A stretch of 54,799 nucleotides of DNA from Bacillota bacterium (GTDB lineage: Bacteria > Bacillota > Clostridia > Lachnospirales > Lachnospiraceae): assembly GCA_023441965.1 (NCBI GenBank), contig JAEZNB010000083.1:1-54799 (forward strand). Direction: 5' to 3'. Position 1 is the stretch's first letter; each line of letters opens with the position of its first letter. Under the pieces are notes generated by a model. The model was given only the letters and a program-made list of their open reading frames with translations, was not told the origin of the DNA and made no database searches. The position numbers and the translations under genes are program-made. Positions 14,975-23,669 of this stretch are shown one piece after another.

Positions 14975-16018
14975 TTAAGTCAGATTCGAGACAAGCAACG
15001 GAACAACGATACCTGCAATAATGATAGTGCCATATATATAATTATAAAGAACAAGGATGTTTTTTAATCTTTTCTTATTAGCTCCTATGATGAACATACT
15101 AGGTGGCGTTAAATATCTATAAAAAATCAGTAATAATCCATATAGAACTCCTGACACACCTATACCTAGTGCGTAATAAAGAATAAATGACAAATCTGTA
15201 GGACGTGTAAGGTAATCAAAGATAACATTGATTTTTTTGTCTATAGAATCGGAATTATGAAATAAATTATTAAATGCATTATTTACATTTCTCGTGCCAC
15301 GGACCGTGAAAATCAATCCGAACAAAGTGACAAGGACAGCAAGTATATAAAGATTGAGAAAAGGGCGTATTTTTACTATCCCCAACTTCAACCAATAGTA
15401 CCAAAAAGGCATTCTGGTTTTCTTAATTGAAGTTTTTATTTGCTTTAGTGTTTCACCAATCCAATCATAGTTCAAACCTTCAATCAGGCATTTTTGACAT
15501 TCATCCAACATGTGATTTTCTTTATAGTCATCATCCTGTTCTGAATCATATGATATAATAATGTCGAATGGAACAAAGACTATTCCATCATCAAACATAC
15601 TCTTATCATCATAAAAAACCGGAACAATATAACGCCATAAAAGAGTTAATGATACTATTTTTGATTCGACCAAGTTACCTAGCAAGTCGCTCATATTTGA
15701 GTATTCAAATGTATCTAAGTTTTTGAAGGTAACCTTGGCTAGGAAGTGCTGATCGGGGATTACATCCGGTATCTCTTTAATACGCCCTCTGACAACAGAA
15801 TCAATCTCAAGTAAATCGGAATCCTCAATAATAAATGGATATTTGAGAAATGCCTTAGCTTTTTTCGTCTTTTGCTTAATAATATCATTAAATACTTCGT
15901 TTCTTTTATGTATATAATCAGTGGCTTCACGTAAATAGTCTCGAAAATCTTCCATGGACATTTCTGGGACTTTTGGTATTAAGGCTTCTTTATCAATATC
16001 CTTTTCGTTGGAAGTCAT
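14975..16018 (-). CDS. Three-helix membrane protein of unknown function
   Basis: A 347-residue protein of no family I recognise. The first 210 residues are soluble, charged and probably cytoplasmic, with a beta-rich part (about 60-190) and a cysteine pair near the middle (ECQKCL). Three hydrophobic segments follow at about 224-246, 276-302 and 322-345. The ATG has AGGAGGG about nine bases upstream. It has its own spacing on both sides (67 bases to the VOC gene) and no obvious operon partner. Low GC, like the kinase and zinc-ribbon genes at the left end of the window. Confidence 0.6.
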   Translation of the reverse strand: MTSNEKDIDKEALIPKVPEMSMEDFRDYLREATDYIHKRNEVFNDIIKQKTKKAKAFLKYPFIIEDSDLLEIDSVVRGRIKEIPDVIPDQHFLAKVTFKNLDTFEYSNMSDLLGNLVESKIVSLTLLWRYIVPVFYDDKSMFDDGIVFVPFDIIISYDSEQDDDYKENHMLDECQKCLIEGLNYDWIGETLKQIKTSIKKTRMPFWYYWLKLGIVKIRPFLNLYILAVLVTLFGLIFTVRGTRNVNNAFNNLFHNSDSIDKKINVIFDYLTRPTDLSFILYYALGIGVSGVLYGLLLIFYRYLTPPSMFIIGANKKRLKNILVLYNYIYGTIIIAGIVVPLLVSNLT

Positions 16019-16144
16019 AGCGTGCGCCCTCCTACAATCTTATATGTAGCCATATTTTAGCATATTGCTGTAAGAAGAACAAGCTGATATTTACATATTA
16101 TTCCTATTTTTGTGATACACTGAGGTCACTTGAAGTTAACTTAT

Positions 16145-16184
16145 AAAAATAATCACAGGTTCATGGTAACCTGTGATTATTTTT
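16145..16184. terminator. Near-perfect terminator palindrome
   Basis: A 17-base arm (16145-16161) pairs with 16168-16184 around a 6-base loop, with AAAAAT and ATTTTT at the ends, so it works in both directions. On the minus strand it overlaps the stop region of the AraC/GyrI-like regulator gene. Confidence 0.85.
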
Positions 16185-16187
16185 TAG

Positions 16188-17093
16188 CTATTCAACCAGC
16201 TTTAACCAGATCTCCATACTTGTTGTTTCAGGGGAATGGCTTGCATAGCGTTCTGCACAGAAGACGTCTGTCTGTAAATGATGCCTGGGCAGCCAAGTCT
16301 GATAGACATACTGCTGCCCCTTATAAAGAGCATCCATTACCAGTGCCTCGAAGTTTTCCGCTTCGAAGGAGCAAACGACATAGTTTCCAGCCGGCAGCTC
16401 CCAATTCATGAAACTGTCCGTTAGCTCTCTCTGACCGGACCTTACCCCTGCAAAGTAGCTGAAGCACCCTTCCACCGAGCTGGGATAGGCCACACCGAGC
16501 TCCTCTTTATCCGAGAATAGCTCCGGTAAGGTTTCCTTCCTTTCGTGGATGCGATTCCAAAGGGCGGCCAGAGGATCAGCACCGGATTCTGTTCCCAGTC
16601 CTTCCACATACTGAACCGGCATATCAATACTCAAACCGGTATAACTGATGGGCTCTGTAAGCCGCTGTCTGTTTATCTCCAGAACAATTCCTTCCGTGAT
16701 TAAGGGTACTCCCTCATCAATCAATACATAATGAAGTTCAAGCTCCGGTTTTGTCATCCGGTTCAGTGTGACCGGATTCTTGCGGTACTCATCCGGGGTC
16801 ATCCCAAAGGTATCCTTAAAGGTCCGGGTAAAATGTTCATGTGAGGTAAATCCAAGGTCCAAGGCGATATCCAGGATACGCTTGTCTTTGTCAAGTAGGG
16901 CAAGGGTTGCCTTAGCCATACGGCGAAGCTTGATATACTCGGCCACCGGTTTTTTTACCAATCTGCTGAACAGCCGTTGAAAGTAAAAGGGTGATAGCGA
17001 GGCGATTTTAGCGAGGTGTTCTATATTGATTTCCTCGTCCATATGATCCTCAAGGTATTCTATGGTCTGCTGAATTTGTTCCCATGCGTGCAT
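16188..17093 (-). CDS. AraC family regulator with GyrI-like effector domain
   Basis: A 301-residue transcription factor. Residues 5-105 form the double helix-turn-helix DNA-binding domain of the AraC/XylS family (INIEHLAKIASLSPFYFQRLF, then LDIALDLGFTSHEHFTRTFKDTFG). Residues about 125-300 are a GyrI-like/SOUL small-molecule-binding domain (YTGLSIDMPVQ, CFSYFAGVRSG, LPAGNYVVCSFEAENFEAL). The layout matches Rob/SoxS-like multidrug-sensing regulators of Firmicutes, with the DNA-binding part first. The ATG has GGAGG nine bases upstream. The target genes are not evident from the neighbours. Confidence 0.88.
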   Translation of the reverse strand: MHAWEQIQQTIEYLEDHMDEEINIEHLAKIASLSPFYFQRLFSRLVKKPVAEYIKLRRMAKATLALLDKDKRILDIALDLGFTSHEHFTRTFKDTFGMTPDEYRKNPVTLNRMTKPELELHYVLIDEGVPLITEGIVLEINRQRLTEPISYTGLSIDMPVQYVEGLGTESGADPLAALWNRIHERKETLPELFSDKEELGVAYPSSVEGCFSYFAGVRSGQRELTDSFMNWELPAGNYVVCSFEAENFEALVMDALYKGQQYVYQTWLPRHHLQTDVFCAERYASHSPETTSMEIWLKLVE

Positions 17094-17273
17094 TTATAAG
17101 CACCTCCTTCACCTATAGAATACAACACCGGGAAGCTTCACCGCTTGACTGTGAATGCCCTTCTGACCTAATCATTCTGTCCATCACCGGTCAGATCAAC
17201 TAATGTATGTTTATGCCCTACTCTATAATCTTACTGCACCATATGCCTTATGTTCTCGTACGATTCTAACAGC

Positions 17274-18239
17274 TCATTCTAACCATGAATCAGCCTCATG
17301 CCCGCCAACCCAATACCATCTGGGATGGCTTAAGAGCCACAGAGGATCGTTCTTATAGTATTCCTGCTCCTGTATAAGCTTCTTCTCGTCATCACCATAC
17401 TGCACCTGGCGGACGATCTCCATGGTCCCATTTACCAGCTTCTTTTCCACCAATTCGCCCCAGGCGGTATCCAGTTCGTTCGTTAGGACAAAGGCGCCAT
17501 CCACAAACTGATATATTCTGCCACCCCAATAGGCAGCCCCTGACCCTCCTGACGAGAAAATACACTGATTTTCCCGGTCTAAGGCAGGATTACAGATCGC
17601 TGCAAAGGAAGGAGAAGCGACAAAGGAGGCAGTCTGCTCGTCCCACAGCCAGCAGTCATACCAGGTGTTGCCATGAGCACCGGCAAAGTTGTTCAGAATG
17701 ATCACATCCTTATAGCCGTCAAAGTTCACATCTGTAACGTGCAGTCCCATCGTGTCCATCATTTCATTGTAAACGGGATAACCTGTGATTGTATCCTGTT
17801 CCTTTACCGAGAAGTCCTCAGACAGGATGAGTGCCTGATTCTCATCATACACCTGCAGCCCCAGCACAAAGCCTGTTAACCATTGATCTGTCCCTCTTGT
17901 CAGCCCGGTCGCCACGAAGCGATAGTCCGGCCTATCCATATGTACTCGGGCCTTGACCTCATAGGTTACCCTCTTGTCCATATCGCTGCCGGCGGTATCT
18001 TCTATATTTGATAAATCCGCAGTTTCAGAAGCATTCTTTGTATCAGAAGCATTTTCAGGGTAAGAAGCATCTTCAGAATCAGAAGCAACATCAGGTTTTG
18101 CTATGGACTCTGTATCGTCCTCTTCCATTATCGGGACGTCAGCTCTCTCTTCAGGGTGTTTTTCAGATAATACTCCGCAAGCCGTAAGGCTTATAAGGAA
18201 GATCAGAGCCGTTAATAACATGATTCGTATTTTCTTCAT
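17274..18239 (-). CDS. Lipoprotein with an FG-GAP/XAC2610-like domain
   Basis: A 321-residue protein when started at the ATG at 18239, which has GGAG six bases upstream; longer frames reach 18365 but would hide the signal peptide and overlap the next gene. The signal MKKIRIMLLTALIFLISLTAC ends in a lipobox (LTAC). A low-complexity acidic region follows, with repeated EDAS/ENAS/KNAS motifs (about 45-80). The mature domain (about 100-300) has DVNFDGYKDVIILNNF, an FG-GAP-like calcium loop, and WYDCWLWDEQT, as in proteins of the XAC2610 type. Function unknown; probably a surface lipoprotein. Confidence 0.75.
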   Translation of the reverse strand: MKKIRIMLLTALIFLISLTACGVLSEKHPEERADVPIMEEDDTESIAKPDVASDSEDASYPENASDTKNASETADLSNIEDTAGSDMDKRVTYEVKARVHMDRPDYRFVATGLTRGTDQWLTGFVLGLQVYDENQALILSEDFSVKEQDTITGYPVYNEMMDTMGLHVTDVNFDGYKDVIILNNFAGAHGNTWYDCWLWDEQTASFVASPSFAAICNPALDRENQCIFSSGGSGAAYWGGRIYQFVDGAFVLTNELDTAWGELVEKKLVNGTMEIVRQVQYGDDEKKLIQEQEYYKNDPLWLLSHPRWYWVGGHEADSWLE

Positions 18240-18300
18240 GATAAACTCCATTCCACTATATAAGGCGATATGCGATAGGCTTAATCTCCATAGCGCTCTC

Positions 18301-19170
18301 CTATTCCTTTCTGGTATGAAAATCCTTCTCATGGGCTTGAAAGAAGTCATAATAGGTGCGTACATTCTCTAACTCCGTCCAGCGTTTTACAGAAACAGGA
18401 TTCTCATCAAGGTTATAGATCTTCGCACCCCGCATGGCAAGTAAAAAGGGGGAGTGTGTAGATATGATAAACTGACATCCGAAAAACCTGGCAGACTCCT
18501 CCAGAAAGCTTACCAGTTCCATCTGACGCTTGGGAGAAAGACTGTTTTCCGGCTCATCCAGCAGATAGAGACCATCTTCACCGATTTTCTCCGTAAAGTA
18601 GCGAAAGGCACTTTCTCCGTTGGAATACTCCCGCACATTGTCCATCAGATGACCTCTGACAAAGCGGGACTGGGTTTTACGTCTGCTTTCATTCACCTTC
18701 TTCAGCTGATCATAATCTGCCATTGATCTCATCTGAAACTGTGAATACTTAGCTTCCAGGTATTCTTCAAACAGACTTTCCCTCTTTAAGTCGATCCCTT
18801 CGTTTAAGCTGCGGATGTTCAGCATATAATCAAACACATCATCGCTTGTAATGATTCTGCTGTTGGTCGGTATGTCCTCTTCCATATTGATATTGCATAA
18901 ATCAACGTAGGCCGGGAAGAAATTTGACTTATTGTAAATCGTATCACGGCTGATCCCTGTCTTCTCCGCAATAACATTCAATGCCGTAGATTTCCCCGAG
19001 CCATTTCCGCCGTACAGTATGGTTACCGGCTCAAAATCAAGCCTGTCAAGGTCATTCTTAGAGAGTATCCGAAAGGGATAGTAGGAATCATAACAGGTCC
19101 TTTGAATGCCCAGAATAAAGTCAAACTCCCGGTCGGCATTGGGAAAGGTAATGCTTCTTAAGTAAATCAT
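18301..19170 (-). CDS. AAA family ATPase, ABC/RecF-like
   Basis: A 289-residue soluble ATPase. Walker A is GGNGSGKS (near residue 50), the ABC-like Walker B is YLLDEPENSLSP (near 195), and the switch histidine is in FIISTHSPFLLAM (near 230). The short length and absence of a permease place it with the stand-alone AAA_21/AAA_23-type predicted ATPases, some of which work with nucleases in defence systems; no such partner is next to it. The ATG at 19170 (GGAG with a 7-base spacer) is preferred to the one at 19212 since that would overlap the AAC(3)-like gene. Confidence 0.85.
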   Translation of the reverse strand: MIYLRSITFPNADREFDFILGIQRTCYDSYYPFRILSKNDLDRLDFEPVTILYGGNGSGKSTALNVIAEKTGISRDTIYNKSNFFPAYVDLCNINMEEDIPTNSRIITSDDVFDYMLNIRSLNEGIDLKRESLFEEYLEAKYSQFQMRSMADYDQLKKVNESRRKTQSRFVRGHLMDNVREYSNGESAFRYFTEKIGEDGLYLLDEPENSLSPKRQMELVSFLEESARFFGCQFIISTHSPFLLAMRGAKIYNLDENPVSVKRWTELENVRTYYDFFQAHEKDFHTRKE

Positions 19171-19184
19171 AGCGATCTCCACTC

Positions 19185-20033
19185 TTACGTTAGTTTGTAA
19201 ACAGCGCAGCAATCTTCATCATTCGCTCTGCTGCCGGTACTTCGCCTATAATATGCAGTCGGTATCTCCTGCTCACCGGTACACAGATCATGGTCTGTCT
19301 TTTCCCATAGCTTTTGAATCACATGAAAGCACTGAACCGCATCACAGCGGTATACAAGAGCATCTCCCAGCTTCGCATAGGTTACGGCACCCAACTCCTC
19401 CAAGGGCTTCTTATAGTTGGGATAGAAATCTGAGCAGCAGGTAGAGATCCCCTTGGTATAATGGCCTCGGAAGGGAGGTGTGGTATGCAGCTTCCCATCC
19501 TCATCCCTGATCGTGATGGTATAGGTTTCTTCTCTTAGACGGTTCGGTATATTTAGCATCTCATCAATAGCATGTAAATAAGTATTTTTATCGTGGCCGA
19601 CTCCGATGAGCAGAATCTTGGCATGCTCATCGTATAACCTTGACCAGCAGCCACCGACTGTTGCCGGTGATGTGGCCATCTCTTCCCCCCTAATATATTC
19701 TCTCGCTCTCTTACCAAAAGCCATAATAGAATGGGTCGTATGAAGGGACCTAACCCCATCCTTTCTTTTCACAGCGATGCATGGTAGGGTTCCGATGCAG
19801 GGCATGGTCATCTTCACATCATAAAAAGGCTGAGTAGGAAGTACAGCATCCCAGGTATGGGTAGGAATCAAAAAAAGGCCGTCGTAAAGATACTCACAAA
19901 ATGCATCAATCAGCATATCCGCACCGCCGTCCAAGCCACCGATCGCTTTCAATGATGTATGGATCAGGACGGTATCGTCGTGCATGATCTCAATGTCTTC
20001 AAGAAATCTGATGATATCGTTCTTTGTTATCAT
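19185..20033 (-). CDS. AAC(3)-like N-acetyltransferase
   Basis: A 282-residue member of the aminoglycoside 3-N-acetyltransferase family (Antibiotic_NAT fold). Family motifs are visible: LIHTSLKAIGGLDGGADMLIDA near the start, PTHTW, RSLHTTHSIMAFGKRA (about 95-110, with TTH where many have PxH), and LLIGVGHDKNTYLHAIDE. Many chromosomal members act on other substrates, for example in lipid or natural-product pathways, so resistance should not be assumed. It ends 14 bases before the AAA ATPase start. Confidence 0.8.
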   Translation of the reverse strand: MITKNDIIRFLEDIEIMHDDTVLIHTSLKAIGGLDGGADMLIDAFCEYLYDGLFLIPTHTWDAVLPTQPFYDVKMTMPCIGTLPCIAVKRKDGVRSLHTTHSIMAFGKRAREYIRGEEMATSPATVGGCWSRLYDEHAKILLIGVGHDKNTYLHAIDEMLNIPNRLREETYTITIRDEDGKLHTTPPFRGHYTKGISTCCSDFYPNYKKPLEELGAVTYAKLGDALVYRCDAVQCFHVIQKLWEKTDHDLCTGEQEIPTAYYRRSTGSRANDEDCCAVYKLT

Positions 20034-20102
20034 AGTGTACTCCTTCCCACGGTCAAGCTATGTCTCATTTATAAAAAATATATATTTTTCCAGTCTTTCT
20101 CT

Positions 20103-20609
20103 TTAAAGAATATCCCCATCTGTATCTTGTATATGCTCTGTCAACATCTGTAGGGAGAGTACCATTCGTACCTCTCTATGGATTTCACCATACACATCGT
20201 AGGTAATGACCTCTCCCTTAACGAAGCCTGCCTTTTCATACATAGAAATAGCCAGACTGTTATTCACCTCTGCACTTGTATAGAGCTGCTGCACAGTGGG
20301 ATACTGCTCCTTAAATAAGCGGATAAACTCCCTCAAGGCTTTTTTCCCATAGCCCTGCCCCTGAAAGGCTACATCAATCATGAACCTGCTCATAGACCAT
20401 CCGGGGATATCTTCATCATAGTCATATAGGATAAAACCAACCATTTTGTCATCATCATAAATGCCCAATGGATATAAGCGGGGTTCATAGGCCGCCTGTA
20501 CAAGAGAATACGCATTGGTAGCTACAAAGCCCTCTTGGTCTTCTCTTACCTTCAATCTGATACAATCATTGTAATTTGATCTGTCAATCGGTCGTAAGCA
20601 TAGTTGCAT
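20103..20609 (-). CDS. GNAT acetyltransferase, spermidine acetyltransferase-like
   Basis: A 168-residue GNAT enzyme from the ATG at 20609 (GGAGAGG with a short spacer). The start MQLCLRPIDRSNYNDCIRLKV, the NAYSLVQAAYEPRLYPLGIYDD segment, the RFMIDVAFQGQGYGKKAL acetyl-CoA motif and NNSLAISMYEKAGF resemble BltD/spermine-spermidine acetyltransferases, which inactivate polyamines. The exact amine is an inference. It is separated by 72 bases from the AAC(3)-like gene in front. Confidence 0.82.
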   Translation of the reverse strand: MQLCLRPIDRSNYNDCIRLKVREDQEGFVATNAYSLVQAAYEPRLYPLGIYDDDKMVGFILYDYDEDIPGWSMSRFMIDVAFQGQGYGKKALREFIRLFKEQYPTVQQLYTSAEVNNSLAISMYEKAGFVKGEVITYDVYGEIHREVRMVLSLQMLTEHIQDTDGDIL

Positions 20610-20681
20610 TGTTCCTCTCCTGTTCTTATATTCCCTGTAAACCCTTCTAATAAAAGGTTCCACTATATTGTCTGCAACAAG

Positions 20682-21410
20682 TTAACTCCTACCTCCCCCT
20701 AATACTTCCATCAACTCATTCCAATTTCTGATGGTTAATACATCCTTCCGTTCTTCAGCCGCCTTACGAAGAGCACCGACGTACCAAACAGGGAACATAC
20801 CGGCATTTCTCGAACCCACAACATCACATTCATATTGATCCCCTATATACCAGACCTCTTCGGCTTGTAAACCTACTTTCTCCAATGCAAGCTCGAATAT
20901 TCTGCGATTTGGCTTCCGATACATATATTCACTTGTGGCAAGAATGAACTCAAAATCATGATCAGGCAAAAATGTATTTATTCTATTCTCCAAGGCCCTG
21001 CCACTATAGGTTATGTTACTGATGACTCCTGTTCGGATCCCCTGTTCCTTCAAGAAAAGCAAGAATTCTTTTATACCCTCGGTCACTTCTCCCGGCGAAG
21101 CGGCATCCCAAAATAATGTTTCTGTCTGATCATACGGAAGTGACAGCTTGATGCCCTGAGACTCATATAAATAGGCTGTGAACATACCGAAAGGAATCTC
21201 AATCTGAAACATATGGCTCCTGGCAGGATCAAATCTTCCCATTTCCTTATTCATCGATTCCGCTGCCTTCTGAAGCTCCTCAGCAGTTCGATTATACTTA
21301 TTAATGATTGCATATTTCATTACCTCTGCTGTACCCTTAATTCCGTCAAATTCAAGCTCGTTGATTAAGGTTTGTCCATAGTCGAATACGATCATCTTCG
21401 GTTTTTTCAT
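20682..21410 (-). CDS. HAD superfamily hydrolase
   Basis: A 242-residue phosphatase-like protein. Motif 1 is VFDYGQTL (D near 9), motif 2 TGVISNITYSG (about 135-145), the motif 3 lysine in YMYRKPNRRIFELAL and motif 4 WYIGDQYECDVVGSRNAGM. A helical C1 cap lies between motifs 1 and 2. It resembles the second HAD gene in the window (10736-11413) in layout only. The ATG has GGAG eight bases upstream. Substrate unknown. Confidence 0.85.
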   Translation of the reverse strand: MKKPKMIVFDYGQTLINELEFDGIKGTAEVMKYAIINKYNRTAEELQKAAESMNKEMGRFDPARSHMFQIEIPFGMFTAYLYESQGIKLSLPYDQTETLFWDAASPGEVTEGIKEFLLFLKEQGIRTGVISNITYSGRALENRINTFLPDHDFEFILATSEYMYRKPNRRIFELALEKVGLQAEEVWYIGDQYECDVVGSRNAGMFPVWYVGALRKAAEERKDVLTIRNWNELMEVLGGGRS

Positions 21411-21477
21411 ATTCTTCGCTCCACTCTTTCTGTATAAGTCCGACTAATATTATGGTTATAAATGCGTACAGTCGTAT

Positions 21478-22473
21478 TCACTTAAACATTGAACCTAAAT
21501 TCTGTAACAGCTCCTCCTTGATAGAAGCATAATATATGATGCGATCCATCGTTTGAAGTATCTGCTCTATCCCAAGCTTTCTTTCTTCCTCATTATTATT
21601 TTCTATCATCAAAGCCCTCTTCACGTTATATTCAAGCCACTCCAGCCATTTGAAGCCTATCCCATATAGTTCTTTCAGGTCCACATGGATACTCCCATAC
21701 TCCTCTTGATAGGATGTTATGAAGGCCTTAAGCAGTTCATAATCTATGTGGCAGATCACACCTCCTGACCAGCTTAATGCTAAATCAAACATTTCCAAAC
21801 AAGGGTTCCCATAATCCAAACATTCCAGGTCAATAATCAGAGGTCGTCCATTCACCCACATAACATTTTTGCTATCCATATCTCCGTCGCAGATACTGGT
21901 AATCGGCGGCAGATGCTTTAAGGCCTTATTATATTCATCCTGCCCGTTATATATAAGTTCTCTGTTAATATGTAATAGGTCCGCAATCGCGGAACCGCTA
22001 TCTACTGCTAACTCTATGTATGAATCCCAATCTATACATAAGTCATCTCTGACAAATGGCTTTTCCGATTGCTCTATTCTGTGGATCTTTGCCAAGAGAG
22101 AACCGGCTATCTCACAATGTTCCTTCTGTATCTCATCCCAGCCAAGAGTTCTCCCCTCAATCCAGGGAAAGATATAGAAATACTGATGATCGATACATTG
22201 CATTTTACAGCCGTTCAATTCAATCGCCTGGACTATGGGTATCTGCTGCTCCTGCAAAACCCGTTCCAGGCGCTCGGCCTTTTGATAGTTTTGGAACACA
22301 TCCGGCCTTTTCATAATCGCCGAATTTAACAGCTTAACTGCATATTTTCCTGTGTCAGTCTCTAAGCAATACATCTTATGCATATAACCGCCGCTTACTC
22401 TATGTGGTTGTGCCTTAAGAATACCTAGCTTTAGTACCTTCGTTATATTATGAAGCAGGACCCTGTTCTCCAA
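21478..22473 (-). CDS. APH/choline kinase-like phosphotransferase
   Basis: A 331-residue protein of the aminoglycoside phosphotransferase/homoserine kinase type II fold. The N-lobe has the lysine in GKYAVKLLNS and the C-lobe has the catalytic loop CDGDMDSKNVMW (the usual His of HGD is Asp here) and the metal site LIIDLECLDYGNP. Such kinases phosphorylate small molecules such as choline, homoserine, sugars or drugs. The starting codon is TTG, preceded by GGTGG with a 9-base spacer. The variant catalytic loop and the lack of mobile DNA argue for a housekeeping substrate. Confidence 0.8.
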   Translation of the reverse strand: MENRVLLHNITKVLKLGILKAQPHRVSGGYMHKMYCLETDTGKYAVKLLNSAIMKRPDVFQNYQKAERLERVLQEQQIPIVQAIELNGCKMQCIDHQYFYIFPWIEGRTLGWDEIQKEHCEIAGSLLAKIHRIEQSEKPFVRDDLCIDWDSYIELAVDSGSAIADLLHINRELIYNGQDEYNKALKHLPPITSICDGDMDSKNVMWVNGRPLIIDLECLDYGNPCLEMFDLALSWSGGVICHIDYELLKAFITSYQEEYGSIHVDLKELYGIGFKWLEWLEYNVKRALMIENNNEEERKLGIEQILQTMDRIIYYASIKEELLQNLGSMFK

Positions 22474-22546
22474 TTAAGTATACCACCTTCAGTTTATTTC
22501 ATGAAATAATTGTTCATTCGTTTTTGATTTGTGTTATCATAACTGT

Positions 22547-23071
22547 TCATTTTTCAATCCCCGGTCTGGCCTGGATCCCCCTATCATAGGGATGCTTGAT
22601 CTTCTTGATATAGGATACATAATCAGCAAGCTCAACCAGCTCCTCTGCCGGGCCCCTGCCGGTCATGACCACTTCCAAGGTCTCCGGTTTATTCTTTAGG
22701 AAACCAATCAATACAGCATGGTCGATCAGTTGAAAGTGATCCGCAGAGATCACCTCATCCAGCACAAGCATACGATAATTCCCCTTCTGCACTTTGTCCG
22801 TCACTGTAATGAGCAAGTCCTGATAGGCCTCTCTGGCTCTTGCCTTCGTCTCCTCGGACATATAGATATAGAAGCCGAAATTCTCCCTGCAAAGTACACA
22901 TTCGATAGGTTCGATTGCTTTTAATATGCTAAGCTCGCTAGATGTATCGTCTTTCAGAAATTGCGTAAATAAAACCTTCCCTCCGCTGCCGGCACAGCGA
23001 ATGCTGAGTCCGACCGCAGCCGTTGTTTTTCCTTTGCCGTCACCATCATATATATGAATGAAGCCCTTCAT
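22547..23071 (-). CDS. cobO: Corrinoid adenosyltransferase (CobO/BtuR type)
   Basis: A 174-residue enzyme that transfers the adenosyl group of ATP to the cobalt of cobalamin or cobyrinic acid a,c-diamide, the last activation step to coenzyme B12. The P-loop YDGDGKGKTTAAVGL (about 8-22), the Walker B-like MLVLDEVISA (about 101-110) and the C-terminal DYVSYIKKIKHPYDRGIQARPGIE are characteristic. It is complete in length for the family. No other B12 genes lie nearby, so it probably serves salvaged corrinoids. The ATG has AGGAG upstream. Confidence 0.92.
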   Translation of the reverse strand: MKGFIHIYDGDGKGKTTAAVGLSIRCAGSGGKVLFTQFLKDDTSSELSILKAIEPIECVLCRENFGFYIYMSEETKARAREAYQDLLITVTDKVQKGNYRMLVLDEVISADHFQLIDHAVLIGFLKNKPETLEVVMTGRGPAEELVELADYVSYIKKIKHPYDRGIQARPGIEK

Positions 23072-23145
23072 CTCAAGTCTCCTATTCTCATTACAATATT
23101 ATGATAATATTTGAAGTCCATTGTCTCCTAAGCTGTTGCTTGCTC

Positions 23146-23622
23146 TTATCTGCTGACTCTGATCAGCCTGATGATAAAGAATGTAATTGAGCCAAAGATA
23201 AGAATTAAGAAAACCGGGACGAACCATGCCGTTAGGGGTACTGCGCGTGAGGAATTTATCGACAGATAGGAAAATACAGCTACAATTGTAAGTTTCATAC
23301 TATTTAGCATATTTATTATTGTCCTGTATACACGCTCTTTATTTTCCTTTGTCACTCTCACACCGGTATTCCAGACTGTCGGAAACCTTCCGACTACCGA
23401 CATACCCAGGTACATCAGCCAAGTTATGATCGGAAGGACAAGTAATTCACTCTTGTTCCCCATCCGATCAATCTCACCCATAGCATTATAATGACCCGGT
23501 ATCCTGTTCGGTATACTGCTCCAATTTAGAATCAAGTAAACCGGAATACCAATCAGTAAAACCAGGCAAAGTATTTCAGCAAGCCAATCATACCATCTGC
23601 TCCTTATTTTCAGTTCAGACAT
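23146..23622 (-). CDS. DUF1648 membrane protein
   Basis: A 158-residue membrane protein from the ATG at 23622 (AAGGAAG seven bases upstream). Four or so hydrophobic segments are seen (about 13-33, 60-80, 100-120 and 130-150). The PNRIPGHYNAMGEIDRMGNKSEL segment after the first helix is the hallmark of DUF1648 (as in SdpI-like immunity proteins). The in-frame codons up to 23679 would overlap the ABC permease gene and lack a ribosome site. It is the last gene of the ABC exporter cluster, and may act as an accessory or immunity factor to it. Confidence 0.8.
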   Translation of the reverse strand: MSELKIRSRWYDWLAEILCLVLLIGIPVYLILNWSSIPNRIPGHYNAMGEIDRMGNKSELLVLPIITWLMYLGMSVVGRFPTVWNTGVRVTKENKERVYRTIINMLNSMKLTIVAVFSYLSINSSRAVPLTAWFVPVFLILIFGSITFFIIRLIRVSR

Positions 23623-23669
23623 CTCCACACTTCCTTTCCGGTATTTTCTATGTACACCTGATGAAATTC

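Noticed and set aside
18301..20033. Anti-phage defence pair of AAA ATPase and neighbour
   Set aside because: The neighbour is an AAC(3)-like enzyme, and no nuclease or known defence protein is adjacent.
19185..22473. Acquired aminoglycoside resistance island
   Set aside because: No integrase, transposase, resolvase or flanking repeats; motif differences suggest other substrates.
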